DNA from: Candidatus Gastranaerophilales bacterium
GTDB lineage: Bacteria > Cyanobacteriota > Vampirovibrionia > Gastranaerophilales > Gastranaerophilaceae
Assembly (NCBI GenBank): GCA_944323995.1
Contig: CALUUN010000001.1
Span: forward strand, 62,001 to 126,000
Direction: 5' to 3'
DNA length: 64,000 bases
In this document: one piece after another, positions 34,450 through 42,838 of the stretch
Layout: the number at the start of each line of letters is the position of its first letter
How positions within the stretch are numbered: position 1 is the stretch's first letter
Made by a program: the position numbers and the translations under genes
The notes under the pieces: generated by a model
What the model saw: only the letters and a program-made list of their open reading frames with translations
What the model was told of the DNA's origin: nothing
The model's database searches: none

Positions 34450-35886
34450 ATGAATGATTGCACAATGACTAAGATAGTTGCGACTCTGGGGCCCGCAAGC
34501 AATTCAAAAGAGGTAATCCGGAGTCTTTTAAAAGCGGGAGTAACCATGTTCAGACTGAACTCATCACACGAAACTCCCGAAGTTCACAAAAAAACACTTG
34601 ATATGATACGCAGTGTTGAAAAAGAAGAAAAAAATTTAATACCCGTGCTTTTGGATTTGCAGGGGCCTAAAATCCGTATAGGAAACCTTGAAAACCCGAT
34701 TGAACTCAAAAAAGGCGAAACCGTGAAATTCCGTCATCATGACAAAATGATTGACGATATCATACCCGTTGACTATGCAGGAATCGCAAAAGATGTTTCA
34801 GAAGGTGAAAAAATATTAATTGACGACGGCAAAATTCAGCTTAAGGTTACAAAAACCGAAAACGATATTGTATACGCCGAAGTATTAACAGACGGTCTTT
34901 TGAAACAACGCAAAGGCATAAACATTCCGGGTTCAACAGGCAGCATAGACGTTTTGACGGAACGCGACAAAATATTTATTGATTTTGCCGTACAAAATCA
35001 TATTGACTACCTCGGACTCTCTTTTGTCCGTAATGCCGATGACGTCAAACAGCTCAGAGAAATTTTAAATTCCAAAAACAGCAATATCAAGATAATTTCA
35101 AAAATAGAAAAACCGCAGGCAGTCGATAACATTGACGCCATTATAGAATTATCTGACGGCATAATGGTTGCCCGCGGGGATTTGGGGATTGAAATTTCTA
35201 CCGAAAAAGTTCCTATAGTACAAAAAACAATAATCAAAAAAGCAAACCTTAAATGCAAAGCGGTAATCGTTGCGACCCAGATGCTTGAAAGCATGATAGA
35301 AAATCCGATTCCGACCCGTGCGGAAGCCTCTGACGTTGCAAATGCCATTCTTGACGGAACAGATGCAATTATGCTTTCCGGCGAAACAGCTGCAGGAAAA
35401 TACCCCGTAGAAGCCGTCAAAATGATGCGGCTTATTGCGGAAAATGCAGAAAACAGCATATTTTTACACCACAACAGTTTCCCAAAACGCATGATTGAAC
35501 AAAATAATACACAGGCAATGGCAATAGGCATGGCACTTTCAGATATGATAAGAAAGGTTCCGAATATCAAAGCCATTGTAGCTCTCACAGCAAGCGGCTT
35601 CACACCGGTATTTTTATCCGAAAGCAAACCATCAGTGCCTATTCTGGCATGCTGTCCTGATATTTCAATATGCAGAACAATTAAACTCTACAGAGCTGTT
35701 TTTCCGATAAACCTTAAATTTGAAGGCAAAATCGACAGATCCTCGCTCGACAGAATGGATAAATTTTTAATGAAGATGCTCAACTTTAACAGCAAAGATA
35801 CAGTAATCATAACCGGCTCGGTTCCGAATGTTCTAAAAGGCGGCACCAACTTCATTAAAATTCACGTGATTAACGAAACAGATTAA
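34450..35886 (+). CDS. pyk: Pyruvate kinase
   Basis: 478 aa glycolytic enzyme producing pyruvate and ATP from PEP and ADP. Motifs: TKIVATLGPAS, FRLNSSHE, LDLQGPKIR, IISKIEKPQAVDNID, MVARGDLGIE (active-site Mg site), ATQMLESM and SGETAAGKYP. It has a regular C-terminal domain (about 345-478) with no PEP-utilizer extension. GGAAGGG lies 7 bases before the ATG. Terminated by the hairpin at 35891-35910. Confidence 0.97.
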   Translation: MNDCTMTKIVATLGPASNSKEVIRSLLKAGVTMFRLNSSHETPEVHKKTLDMIRSVEKEEKNLIPVLLDLQGPKIRIGNLENPIELKKGETVKFRHHDKMIDDIIPVDYAGIAKDVSEGEKILIDDGKIQLKVTKTENDIVYAEVLTDGLLKQRKGINIPGSTGSIDVLTERDKIFIDFAVQNHIDYLGLSFVRNADDVKQLREILNSKNSNIKIISKIEKPQAVDNIDAIIELSDGIMVARGDLGIEISTEKVPIVQKTIIKKANLKCKAVIVATQMLESMIENPIPTRAEASDVANAILDGTDAIMLSGETAAGKYPVEAVKMMRLIAENAENSIFLHHNSFPKRMIEQNNTQAMAIGMALSDMIRKVPNIKAIVALTASGFTPVFLSESKPSVPILACCPDISICRTIKLYRAVFPINLKFEGKIDRSSLDRMDKFLMKMLNFNSKDTVIITGSVPNVLKGGTNFIKIHVINETD

Positions 35887-36005
35887 AAAAAAGCCCCTGA
35901 AAAGGGGCTTAAATTTTTTCTAGGAAATAGGAATAGGAAATTCGTCTCTCTTTACTTAAACGGAAATAATCTCTCTCTTAACATCTCTCGTATTGATTAA
36001 TGTTC
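35884..36005 (-). ncRNA. Orphan promoter-to-terminator transcript, possible small RNA
   Basis: A copy of the shared small-gene promoter (36011-36046, minus strand) would start an RNA of about 120 nt running to the AAGCCCC/GGGGCTT hairpin followed by eight T. The only frame is about 10 codons (MLRERLFPFK). Its AGAGAGAGA leader and CCTATTCCTATTTCCTAG 3' region echo the leader and the CCTATATTCCTACTAC 3' UTR of the 52423 gene. It looks either like a small RNA or like that cassette with the coding part deleted. Confidence 0.45.
35891..35910. terminator. Bidirectional terminator after pyk
   Basis: AAGCCCCTGAAAAGGGGCTT, flanked by A8 on one side (T8 for the minus strand) and AAATTTTTTC on the other. 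Confidence 0.85.
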
Positions 36006-36010
36006 TCTTG

Positions 36011-36046
36011 TATATATAAAGTATATACTTTTAAGCCGATTTCAAA
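36011..36046 (-). promoter_or_regulatory. Shared small-gene promoter element, variant 2
   Basis: Minus strand: TTTGAAAT, 8 bases, then AAGTATATACTTTATATATA. The box order, spacing and 20-base core are identical to 52359-52394. AAGTATATACTT is a perfect 12-bp palindrome. Confidence 0.65.
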
Positions 36047-36152
36047 AATAAGAAATTCTGTTACAAAAGTTAATGAAAAAATTTGCCAATTAAAAGTGTT
36101 TAAAGTACAATAAGAAAGTATCACTTATGAATAACAATTTTGGGGTTAAGAA

Positions 36153-36344
36153 ATGCTAGTATCAGCAATCGGGAAATTTTACAGAACAAAACGTACACAT
36201 AACGGAACAAATACATTTAACGGAGAAAAAAACATTTCCGAACAAAACAAACTGCATGGTGATATAAATTCAGGCGTATTGAATAATTCTGACAAAACGC
36301 ATAATAATACCGCGTCAAAAACAAATTTATCTTACTTTGCCTAG
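36153..36344 (+). CDS. Small Asn/Lys/Thr-rich protein, unknown
   Basis: 63 aa. Begins MLVSAIGKFYRTKR, then a long polar Asn/Thr/Lys/Gly stretch. A GGGG-containing site precedes the ATG and TACAAT sits upstream, but neither is strong. Low-complexity and probably disordered; no family recognised. The last codons overlap the 3' end of the convergent MFS gene. It could be a real lineage-specific small protein or a chance frame. Confidence 0.45.
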   Translation: MLVSAIGKFYRTKRTHNGTNTFNGEKNISEQNKLHGDINSGVLNNSDKTHNNTASKTNLSYFA

Positions 36345-37502
36345 ATTATCATCAAACAGATATTTTACAAACACAGAAAACACTGCCGGAATAACCGAAA
36401 CAACGAGGAGAACTTTTGTTATTCCGAAATTTTGCGCCGCAAAACCGTTTAAAGACATAATAAGCGCAACAATTCCCCAGGAGAAACCGTTTATAAAACC
36501 GCCTATAATGCTCTTGTATTCAGGGATTATGCTCTGAGCCATATTCATAGTAACCGGAACTGCAAGCATTGTAACAAATCCCATCACAAAATAAACCGCA
36601 AAAGCCAACACCGGCATGGTTTTATAAGTCAGAACAAATAATAACATTAACGGCAGAGTCGAAATCATGGAAAAGTAAAAAACATTACGGGTTCCGACAA
36701 GTTTTTCAAATTTTCTGCTCATCATGGAACCGATTCCGCCGACAAAAATAAATACAAACAACGCCGCGCCGATAAAAAACGGAGAATATCCCATATCCTT
36801 CCATAAAAAAGGAAGAAAAATAAAACAAGAGGTAGAAATCAAAGACTTAAGCATGGATATAACATTTAAAATATTCAATTTTCTGTCGGAGAGTATTGCT
36901 TTGAATGCCGATTTCAAATTATAATGCGGCTTAACCGTAATTTTATCAGACATTTTAGGCACAAATTTAAACATCAAAAAAGCCCAGCACAGCCCGATTA
37001 AGGAAAGAACCGGCATATGGTTTAATCCCCAGAATTGCGCAACGTAAGCAGACATCAAGGGGCCCACCGAATACCCGAGAGTACCCATACCGAGAAAAAT
37101 TCCCATAAATTTTGCCGTATCCGAACCTGAAAATTTATTGGCAAGTCCGAGAGCCTGAGGGTGAAAAAGGCTTGAGCCGAGACTTCCGAGAACAATAAAA
37201 ATCACCATGCTAAAAATAGCAGTCGATGCCGGAGCAAGCGGAATGAAAACCGAGGTCATTAACAATCCCCAGAAAATAAATGCACGTTTGTAAATACTGT
37301 CCGCAAAAAATCCGAATACCGGCTGCAAAAGCGAAGAAAAAATGTGCGACATACTTAAAATAATCGTTGCAATTGCCATAGATATTCCGATTTTAGCAGC
37401 AATAAACGGCATAATCGGATTCAAAAAACCGGTATAAATATCGTTTACAAAATGCGAACCGCCAAGCCAAATCTGAGGTAATTTTAAATTTTTTTCACAC
37501 AT
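36327..37502 (-). CDS. MFS transporter, fosmidomycin-resistance (Fsr)-like
   Basis: 391 aa with about 12 membrane helices in the inner membrane. N-terminal HFVNDIYTGFLNPIMPF, LLQPVFGFFADSIYKR (an MFS loop 2-3 motif variant) and GSSLFHPQALGLA are the hallmarks of the Fsr branch, proton-driven drug exporters. The natural substrate is unknown. ATG without a strong SD. Downstream of lgt on the same strand with 31 bases between. Confidence 0.87.
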   Translation of the reverse strand: MCEKNLKLPQIWLGGSHFVNDIYTGFLNPIMPFIAAKIGISMAIATIILSMSHIFSSLLQPVFGFFADSIYKRAFIFWGLLMTSVFIPLAPASTAIFSMVIFIVLGSLGSSLFHPQALGLANKFSGSDTAKFMGIFLGMGTLGYSVGPLMSAYVAQFWGLNHMPVLSLIGLCWAFLMFKFVPKMSDKITVKPHYNLKSAFKAILSDRKLNILNVISMLKSLISTSCFIFLPFLWKDMGYSPFFIGAALFVFIFVGGIGSMMSRKFEKLVGTRNVFYFSMISTLPLMLLFVLTYKTMPVLAFAVYFVMGFVTMLAVPVTMNMAQSIIPEYKSIIGGFINGFSWGIVALIMSLNGFAAQNFGITKVLLVVSVIPAVFSVFVKYLFDDNLGKVR

Positions 37503-37533
37503 AATGACATTATTTTAAAAACATGATTAAAAA

Positions 37534-38319
37534 TCAATTAGAATTGTAATCATGGTATATTAAAAATCCAAGTCCGCCGAACGCGGCTATGATGGTAATA
37601 ATTGAAACAAATTTAGCAACCGGCATGCCTGATATATAAAGCACACTGTCAATTCTTATGCTCTCAATCGCAAATCTCGCTGCCGAATATAAAATCAAAT
37701 ACGCAAAAAACACATAACCGCGCTTAAATTTTTTGAAAATCAAAAGCAAAATCAAAAATATAATAAAATCCGCCAGCGACTCATACAAAAAAGCCGGATG
37801 AAAAAGTTCATAATTCAAATACTCAACAGGCCTGTGTGATACCGGAATAAAAAGCCCCCAGCCTGAATTTGTCGGAAGTCCGAAGGCTTCGGAATTGAAA
37901 AAATTCCCCCATCTTCCTATACTTTGAGATAAAGCAACAGAACAGGCAAGAACATCAAAAAGTTCAAACACATGAATTTTATATTTTTCAGCCAGAAAAA
38001 ATACCGTTATAATTCCCGCAATAATCATGCCGTGAATTGAAAGCCCGCCCTGGCGTATATCAAATATTTCAAGCGGTTTGGCAGTATAATAAGAAAAATT
38101 CACAAGGCAATAATAAAGCCGCGCGCCGATTATGCCGGCAACAATTACAGCCGGAGAATTGTCAATAAAGAACCCTGACGGAATAGCGGAATATTTTTTT
38201 CCGAGAAATTCCGCACAAAAAACACCGCACAAAATAGCAACAGCAAGTATAATTCCGTACCAGAATACGGAAAAACCGAAAACTGAAAACGCTGTTTCAC
38301 CCGGAGATACGATAATCAT
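37534..38319 (-). CDS. lgt: Prolipoprotein diacylglyceryl transferase
   Basis: 261 aa integral inner-membrane enzyme that adds diacylglycerol to the lipobox Cys of prolipoproteins. Signatures GGLSIHGMIIAG, SIGRWGNFFNSEAFG and HPAFLYESL are present, with seven expected helices. Its ATG overlaps the TGA of the upstream lipoprotein gene by four bases (ATGA), so the modifying enzyme and a likely substrate are coupled. Confidence 0.96.
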   Translation of the reverse strand: MIIVSPGETAFSVFGFSVFWYGIILAVAILCGVFCAEFLGKKYSAIPSGFFIDNSPAVIVAGIIGARLYYCLVNFSYYTAKPLEIFDIRQGGLSIHGMIIAGIITVFFLAEKYKIHVFELFDVLACSVALSQSIGRWGNFFNSEAFGLPTNSGWGLFIPVSHRPVEYLNYELFHPAFLYESLADFIIFLILLLIFKKFKRGYVFFAYLILYSAARFAIESIRIDSVLYISGMPVAKFVSIITIIAAFGGLGFLIYHDYNSN

Positions 38320-38888
38320 TCATTTACATCCGGAACAGATTTCAAAGATTCTAACTTTTGCCTGACATCTTCCGCATCAGAAGCATCCGGAGATTTTTCA
38401 AGATAAACACCATAATTTACAGCCGCATCAGCCTTCAATTCTTCAACAAGCGCAATAACATTTTCATCCGCGGCGTATGGCTGTTCTTCTTCAACAGATG
38501 ATGAATCAAAATGATACATCCGGCCGTTTTCATCAAGTCTTACTGTGCCGCGCATAAGGTCAACCGCTAGATTTTCCTGCGCCACTGCAAGAGAGTAATA
38601 TGAATCCGGAACATCAGGATTAAGCTCAAGCGCTTTTTTATATTCACTCATGGCATTCATATAGTCATCTGCCTGAGTATAAGCTACGGCAAGATTATAA
38701 TGGGTTTCAAATATAGTATCATCAAGATCAATACTCGACTTTAAGCGTTCAATAGCCGCATTATAATCGCCTTCTTCAAGATATGATTTTGCTTTTGAAT
38801 TGAGTTCCTGCACGGCAAAATTATTAATGCAGGCAGTTGAAAATACCGAAACAAATAATATACTTACAAGTAGAAGCGCTTTTTTCAT
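38316..38888 (-). CDS. TPR-containing lipoprotein
   Basis: 190 aa. Signal peptide with lipobox FSTAC (Cys20), making it a substrate for Lgt encoded just downstream. About three TPRs span residues 28-110 (AKSYLEEGDYNAAIERLKSSI, YNLAVAYTQADDYMNAMSEY, YYSLAVAQENLA). The C-terminus is acidic with another helix pair. Membrane-anchored periplasmic scaffold, similar in plan to outer-membrane assembly TPR lipoproteins. RBS GAGGGG. Confidence 0.87.
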   Translation of the reverse strand: MKKALLLVSILFVSVFSTACINNFAVQELNSKAKSYLEEGDYNAAIERLKSSIDLDDTIFETHYNLAVAYTQADDYMNAMSEYKKALELNPDVPDSYYSLAVAQENLAVDLMRGTVRLDENGRMYHFDSSSVEEEQPYAADENVIALVEELKADAAVNYGVYLEKSPDASDAEDVRQKLESLKSVPDVNE

Positions 38889-38992
38889 TACATCCCCTCT
38901 TAAAACGTTGTAAAGTAATTATAAGCGAAAAAGAAAAATATGGCAAATTTTATTAATTTAAGTTACAATTAAAGCAAAAGGAGAATATGTAC

Positions 38993-39238
38993 ATGGCTAA
39001 AGTCGTAAAGTTAGGGGCAAAAAAAGAAGGTCATCATGACGAAGAGAAAGAACTCGTATACTGCAGTTTCTGCCACCGTCCCAACACACAGGTATTAAAA
39101 ATGGTACAAGGGCCGGGAGTTAATATATGTTCCGAATGTGCAATGATTGCCGTGCAATACCTTATCCTGAACGACAGAATGCCGTCAGCCGAAGCACAGC
39201 AGATTCTTGACGCTTTTTGGGGGAAAGCTAAAAAGTAA
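38993..39238 (+). CDS. Stand-alone ClpX-type zinc-binding domain protein
   Basis: 81 aa. YCSFCHRPN and NICSECAMIAVQYL reproduce the C4 zinc finger of the ClpX N-terminal domain, but no AAA+ module follows: the frame stops and the next gene overlaps it by one base (TAATG). In ClpX this domain dimerises and binds adaptors and substrates. A free copy may act as an adaptor or decoy; that is inference. I use the second ATG, 9 bases from AAGGAG, because the first is only 3 bases away. First gene of a nine-gene operon. Confidence 0.8.
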   Translation: MAKVVKLGAKKEGHHDEEKELVYCSFCHRPNTQVLKMVQGPGVNICSECAMIAVQYLILNDRMPSAEAQQILDAFWGKAKK

Positions 39239-40818
39239 TGAGCAAAAGTGATATCAGACAACTCAATCCGTTTGAAATTAAGGCTGAAATTATCAATCTT
39301 GTTTCAAAAGATGTTAATGATATATCAGATTGTATCAATGATATTAAACTGCTTGATGCGCAAAATGACAAAAAAACTATTGTGAAAATCCTTTTCAAAG
39401 AGCTTTATAATCTAAAAACTGACGACGGAACGATTATATGCTTTTTGCTTGAACGATACGCTGACAAAAATGAACTGACAAAAAAATTATGGGAGCTTTT
39501 AAAAAATCCGCTTTCGCCGAACAATCTCAAAATAGTTGCGGTGAATTTTTTAAGGGGACTTGATACTGACTGGGAGCTTGACAGCGGAGATGAAATCTTA
39601 AATGCGGAAATAATTGATGCGGATACAAAAAAACTTCTTGATAATGCAATTGTAAATCCGGAAGTGCAGATTGATTTTCTTGATTTTCTGACATCACTAA
39701 GCTCAAATGATAAAATCACGCTGATAAGATCGCTTGCAAATGATTATACGCAAGATGCTCTTGCAAATATATTAATTCCGGTATTTTTATCGCAGCCCGA
39801 CAGCGAAGCAGGACTTGAAGCATTAAAGATTCTCGGCGAATCCAAGTCACAGCTTGCATATCACGCGCTCAATTCGTCAATTGATTTTGTTGATGAAAAA
39901 ATAAAACCTGTTTTGAAAAAAAGCATTTCCACACTCAAAATTGCAGGTATTCGACAGGATAATACACACCAATTTTATAAAGAAATCCTGTCGGATTCGG
40001 AACCTTACCGGTTTTGCGCAACATATCCCGACGGACACGGCAATCAGGCTTTGATATTCACAAGAAAAACCAAAAACGGCAAAGTCCGATTTACAGCGGC
40101 AGTAATTGATGATTACCACGGAATCAGGGACTGTTTCGGATTTTACGAGATTTCGGAATTTGAATGCGACAAAATTATTGAACGATTTTATAAAAATGAA
40201 AAAGAAGTTGAAGTTTCACCGCAAACTTTAAAAACAATACTTATACAAGCAGAACTTCTTTCAAAACAAAAAACTCAAAACTGGCTTATACCTTATGAAT
40301 ACGTCTGCTGGAAAAATCTTCTCGCAGATATTGAAGGTGATAACAGAGCATATAAAGACATTCTGGCCTCAAAGTTGGAGCAAAAACAGCTATATGAAAC
40401 AGATTTGAACAAAATTTTTGAAATGGATTTTACGGACAAATGGTTTCTGGATGCAAATTACAGCGACGAATTTGAAGAAATTACAGCATCAGATACGGAT
40501 GATTTTGAAAAACTCGTATCAGAAAACACAGATAAAGTTTTTTATCCTGAAGAAAAGCAGGTGTGGAGTGAAAGACTTTTGTCTGCGGCATATCTCAAAC
40601 TTTCTCAAAATAAAAATGAAGATGCCGAACTGCTTTACGGACTCTATTTGGATAAAAATTTGCAGCAGGAATTTTTCAAAACTATTCTAAAAAAGAGTAT
40701 ATACGAATACTACGTGAGCATGAAATTTAACACAGAACTGAATAACGGAAGATATTCGCTCAAACAGCTTGACGAAATAATTTCAAAAATTGAGGGTTTG
40801 TGGGTATGTACAAAGTAA
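39238..40818 (+). CDS. HEAT-like repeat protein, unknown
   Basis: 526 aa, soluble. The first 240 residues are successive short helix pairs (KKLWELLKNPLSPNNLKIVAV, LANILIPVFLSQPDSEAGLE, ALKILGESKSQLAYHALNS) typical of HEAT/ARM solenoids. The middle (about 255-320) has beta-strands with an ALIFTRKTKNGKVRF segment. The end is again helical and acidic. No catalytic motif seen. Coupled by overlap to the zinc-finger gene before it and to ruvX after it. Confidence 0.72.
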   Translation: MSKSDIRQLNPFEIKAEIINLVSKDVNDISDCINDIKLLDAQNDKKTIVKILFKELYNLKTDDGTIICFLLERYADKNELTKKLWELLKNPLSPNNLKIVAVNFLRGLDTDWELDSGDEILNAEIIDADTKKLLDNAIVNPEVQIDFLDFLTSLSSNDKITLIRSLANDYTQDALANILIPVFLSQPDSEAGLEALKILGESKSQLAYHALNSSIDFVDEKIKPVLKKSISTLKIAGIRQDNTHQFYKEILSDSEPYRFCATYPDGHGNQALIFTRKTKNGKVRFTAAVIDDYHGIRDCFGFYEISEFECDKIIERFYKNEKEVEVSPQTLKTILIQAELLSKQKTQNWLIPYEYVCWKNLLADIEGDNRAYKDILASKLEQKQLYETDLNKIFEMDFTDKWFLDANYSDEFEEITASDTDDFEKLVSENTDKVFYPEEKQVWSERLLSAAYLKLSQNKNEDAELLYGLYLDKNLQQEFFKTILKKSIYEYYVSMKFNTELNNGRYSLKQLDEIISKIEGLWVCTK

Positions 40819-41216
40819 TGGCGCTTGATATAGGAACAAAACGTATCGGAATTGCCCTGAGCGATTATCTTTTAATGCTTGCGAACGGACATTGCTATAT
40901 TTCAAGAAATCCCGAAGAAAAAGCGCTTGATGAAATTTATAAAATAGCCAATCAAAACAATGTAAAAAAAATAGTTATCGGCTTACCCTTGAATATGGAT
41001 GACTCAGAAGGATTTCAGGCGCGGGACTGCAAGGATTTTGCAGACAAAATTCAGGGCTATGAAATAATTTTTGAGGACGAAAGACTGACATCAAACCAGG
41101 CCGAAGAAAATTTAAGAAATCGTAAAATAGACTTTAAAAAAGATAAAGGACTGGTTGATATAGAAAGTGCTTGTATTATACTGGAACAGTACCTGTCAAG
41201 AACGAAAGGAAAATAA
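40806..41216 (+). CDS. ruvX: Putative Holliday junction resolvase RuvX (YqgF)
   Basis: 136 aa RNase H-fold protein implicated in pre-16S rRNA 5' processing and/or Holliday junction cleavage. Core motifs: MALDIGTKRIGIALSD (catalytic Asp), VIGLPLNMDDSEG, FEDERLTS (Glu) and DIESACIILEQYL (final Asp). The ATG with GAGGG 8 bases upstream is preferred over a GTG two codons earlier. Overlaps the HEAT gene by 13 bases. The ruvX-DUF1292 order is also found in Firmicutes (yrrK-yrzB). Confidence 0.93.
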   Translation: MYKVMALDIGTKRIGIALSDYLLMLANGHCYISRNPEEKALDEIYKIANQNNVKKIVIGLPLNMDDSEGFQARDCKDFADKIQGYEIIFEDERLTSNQAEENLRNRKIDFKKDKGLVDIESACIILEQYLSRTKGK

Positions 41217-41217
41217 A

Positions 41218-41481
41218 ATGGACGAAAAACAACTTATTGAAACAGTGGACGAAAACGGCAACGTAATCAATTTTGAACTCTTTGATATTGTCGAAGTTGA
41301 AAATCAGGAATACGCTCTTTTACTTCCAGCAGACGCAGAAGAAAGCGATGAAGAGGAAGAAGTTGTACTTATGAGGTTGACAAAAGAAGGCGAAGACTAT
41401 ATCTTTGAAAGTATAGACGACGATGAAGAATTTGACAAAGTAGCTGAATACATAGAAAGTATGGATATAGAGGAAGAATAA
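41218..41481 (+). CDS. DUF1292 family protein
   Basis: 87 aa, very acidic (runs of Asp/Glu). The pattern DENGNVINFELFDIVEVENQ and YALLLPADAEESDEEEEVVL matches DUF1292 (YrzB-like) small proteins of unknown function that sit beside ruvX. AAAGGA lies 7 bases before the ATG and one base separates it from the ruvX stop. Confidence 0.88.
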   Translation: MDEKQLIETVDENGNVINFELFDIVEVENQEYALLLPADAEESDEEEEVVLMRLTKEGEDYIFESIDDDEEFDKVAEYIESMDIEEE

Positions 41482-41482
41482 T

Positions 41483-42838
41483 TTGTTTGAGAAATTTACG
41501 GAAAAAGCAATAAATGTAGTAACCGAAGCACAAAATACGGCCATAGCACAGCATTCGGTGTGCGTTCTGCCCGAGCATCTGCTTCTGGCGCTTGTTAAAG
41601 ACGCAAAAGGAATATCTTTAAAAATCTTTAAATCCTACAATATAAATTTTGAGGAGCTTGAAAAAGAGCTTTTTAAAGAGATAAAAGTCGAAACCACCGA
41701 CAGAGAACTTCCGGCGCTTGCCTTCAGCAACGATTTAAAGGTTTTGTTAAGGCAGACTCTTGATCTTGCAACCAAATCAGGCAATGCAACCGTGCTTTAT
41801 GAGCATTTATTTCTTGCCGTAATCAATGATAAGTATTCAAACAATTACAAAACTCTTGAACGTCTGGGGTTTGATATTCAGGCGTCCAAACAGCTTCTTG
41901 AAAAACTTGTCCAGAGAAAAACAAAAAAACTTTATCATCCGGAAATAGACGAGCAAAAAGAACCTGAAATTAACCTTTCGCAGGAAACAGATTCTCTTTT
42001 TGACAGCAAAGAATCCGCAAAAGTATTTGAGCGTGCAGTTTCAAAACTATCCGCATCAAACTATGAAATTCTGGGCACGGAACAGATAATTTCTTCAATA
42101 CTTGAAGATAAAGATTCGGATTTGACAAAAATATTTGCGCAGTACGGCATAACAGCCGAAAATTTTGAAGAAAAACTTGCAAACATACAATCCCGTCAAT
42201 CCGAGTACGAAGGCAGACAGATAATTTTTACACCTAACGCCTTCAGAACAATGCACCTTGCGCTCCAAACCGCAAAAGAACTGGGCTCTTCCGTTGTTTT
42301 GCCCGAGCACATTGTTCTCGGACTTTTGAAAACCAAAAAAGGCATTGCATACGATATTTTAAAAGAATTACGGATAAATGATGACGACCTTGCACACAGT
42401 ATTATAAAACCGATTGAAAAACAGATGCCCGAAACCCTTACAATACTCCGGCTTGCAAAACAAGAGGCAAGAAGGCTCGGCCGATCGGTTGTCGGAACCG
42501 AAATGTTTTTGCTCGGCATAATAGGCGAAGCCACCGGAACAGGTGCCATTGTACTTTCCGAACTTGAAATTAATATAAAAGATGCACGCGATGTTGTTGA
42601 AAAACTTATAGGTTTCGGAAACGAATACTTTGACAAAGAAATCGTATTTACAAAACGCGCCAAAAGAGTTCTTGAAAAAGCCTGGGAATTCGCAAAAAAA
42701 GAAAACAAAGACCGCATTGAATCGGCGCACATGCTGCTTGCGATTACAACCGAACCTACATCACTTGCCATGAAGGCTCTTGAAATGCTTGGTGTAGATG
42801 CGGTGGAAATTAAAGAGGGTATCAAAAAACATACATGA
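41483..42838 (+). CDS. Clp N-domain-only repeat protein
   Basis: 451 aa starting at TTG after GAGGAAG. The whole protein is six Clp_N-type half-repeats at about 1-65, 75-140, 170-235, 245-310, 320-385 and 395-451; the clearest are FTEKAINVVTEAQNTAIAQH with LPEHLLLAL, and SSVVLPEHIVLGLL. No Walker A/B or ClpP-binding loop exists. Clp_N domains bind substrates and adaptors in ClpA/ClpC/ClpB, so this may be an adaptor or substrate-holding scaffold for a Clp machine. Overlaps tilS by four bases (ATGA). Confidence 0.85.
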   Translation: MFEKFTEKAINVVTEAQNTAIAQHSVCVLPEHLLLALVKDAKGISLKIFKSYNINFEELEKELFKEIKVETTDRELPALAFSNDLKVLLRQTLDLATKSGNATVLYEHLFLAVINDKYSNNYKTLERLGFDIQASKQLLEKLVQRKTKKLYHPEIDEQKEPEINLSQETDSLFDSKESAKVFERAVSKLSASNYEILGTEQIISSILEDKDSDLTKIFAQYGITAENFEEKLANIQSRQSEYEGRQIIFTPNAFRTMHLALQTAKELGSSVVLPEHIVLGLLKTKKGIAYDILKELRINDDDLAHSIIKPIEKQMPETLTILRLAKQEARRLGRSVVGTEMFLLGIIGEATGTGAIVLSELEINIKDARDVVEKLIGFGNEYFDKEIVFTKRAKRVLEKAWEFAKKENKDRIESAHMLLAITTEPTSLAMKALEMLGVDAVEIKEGIKKHT

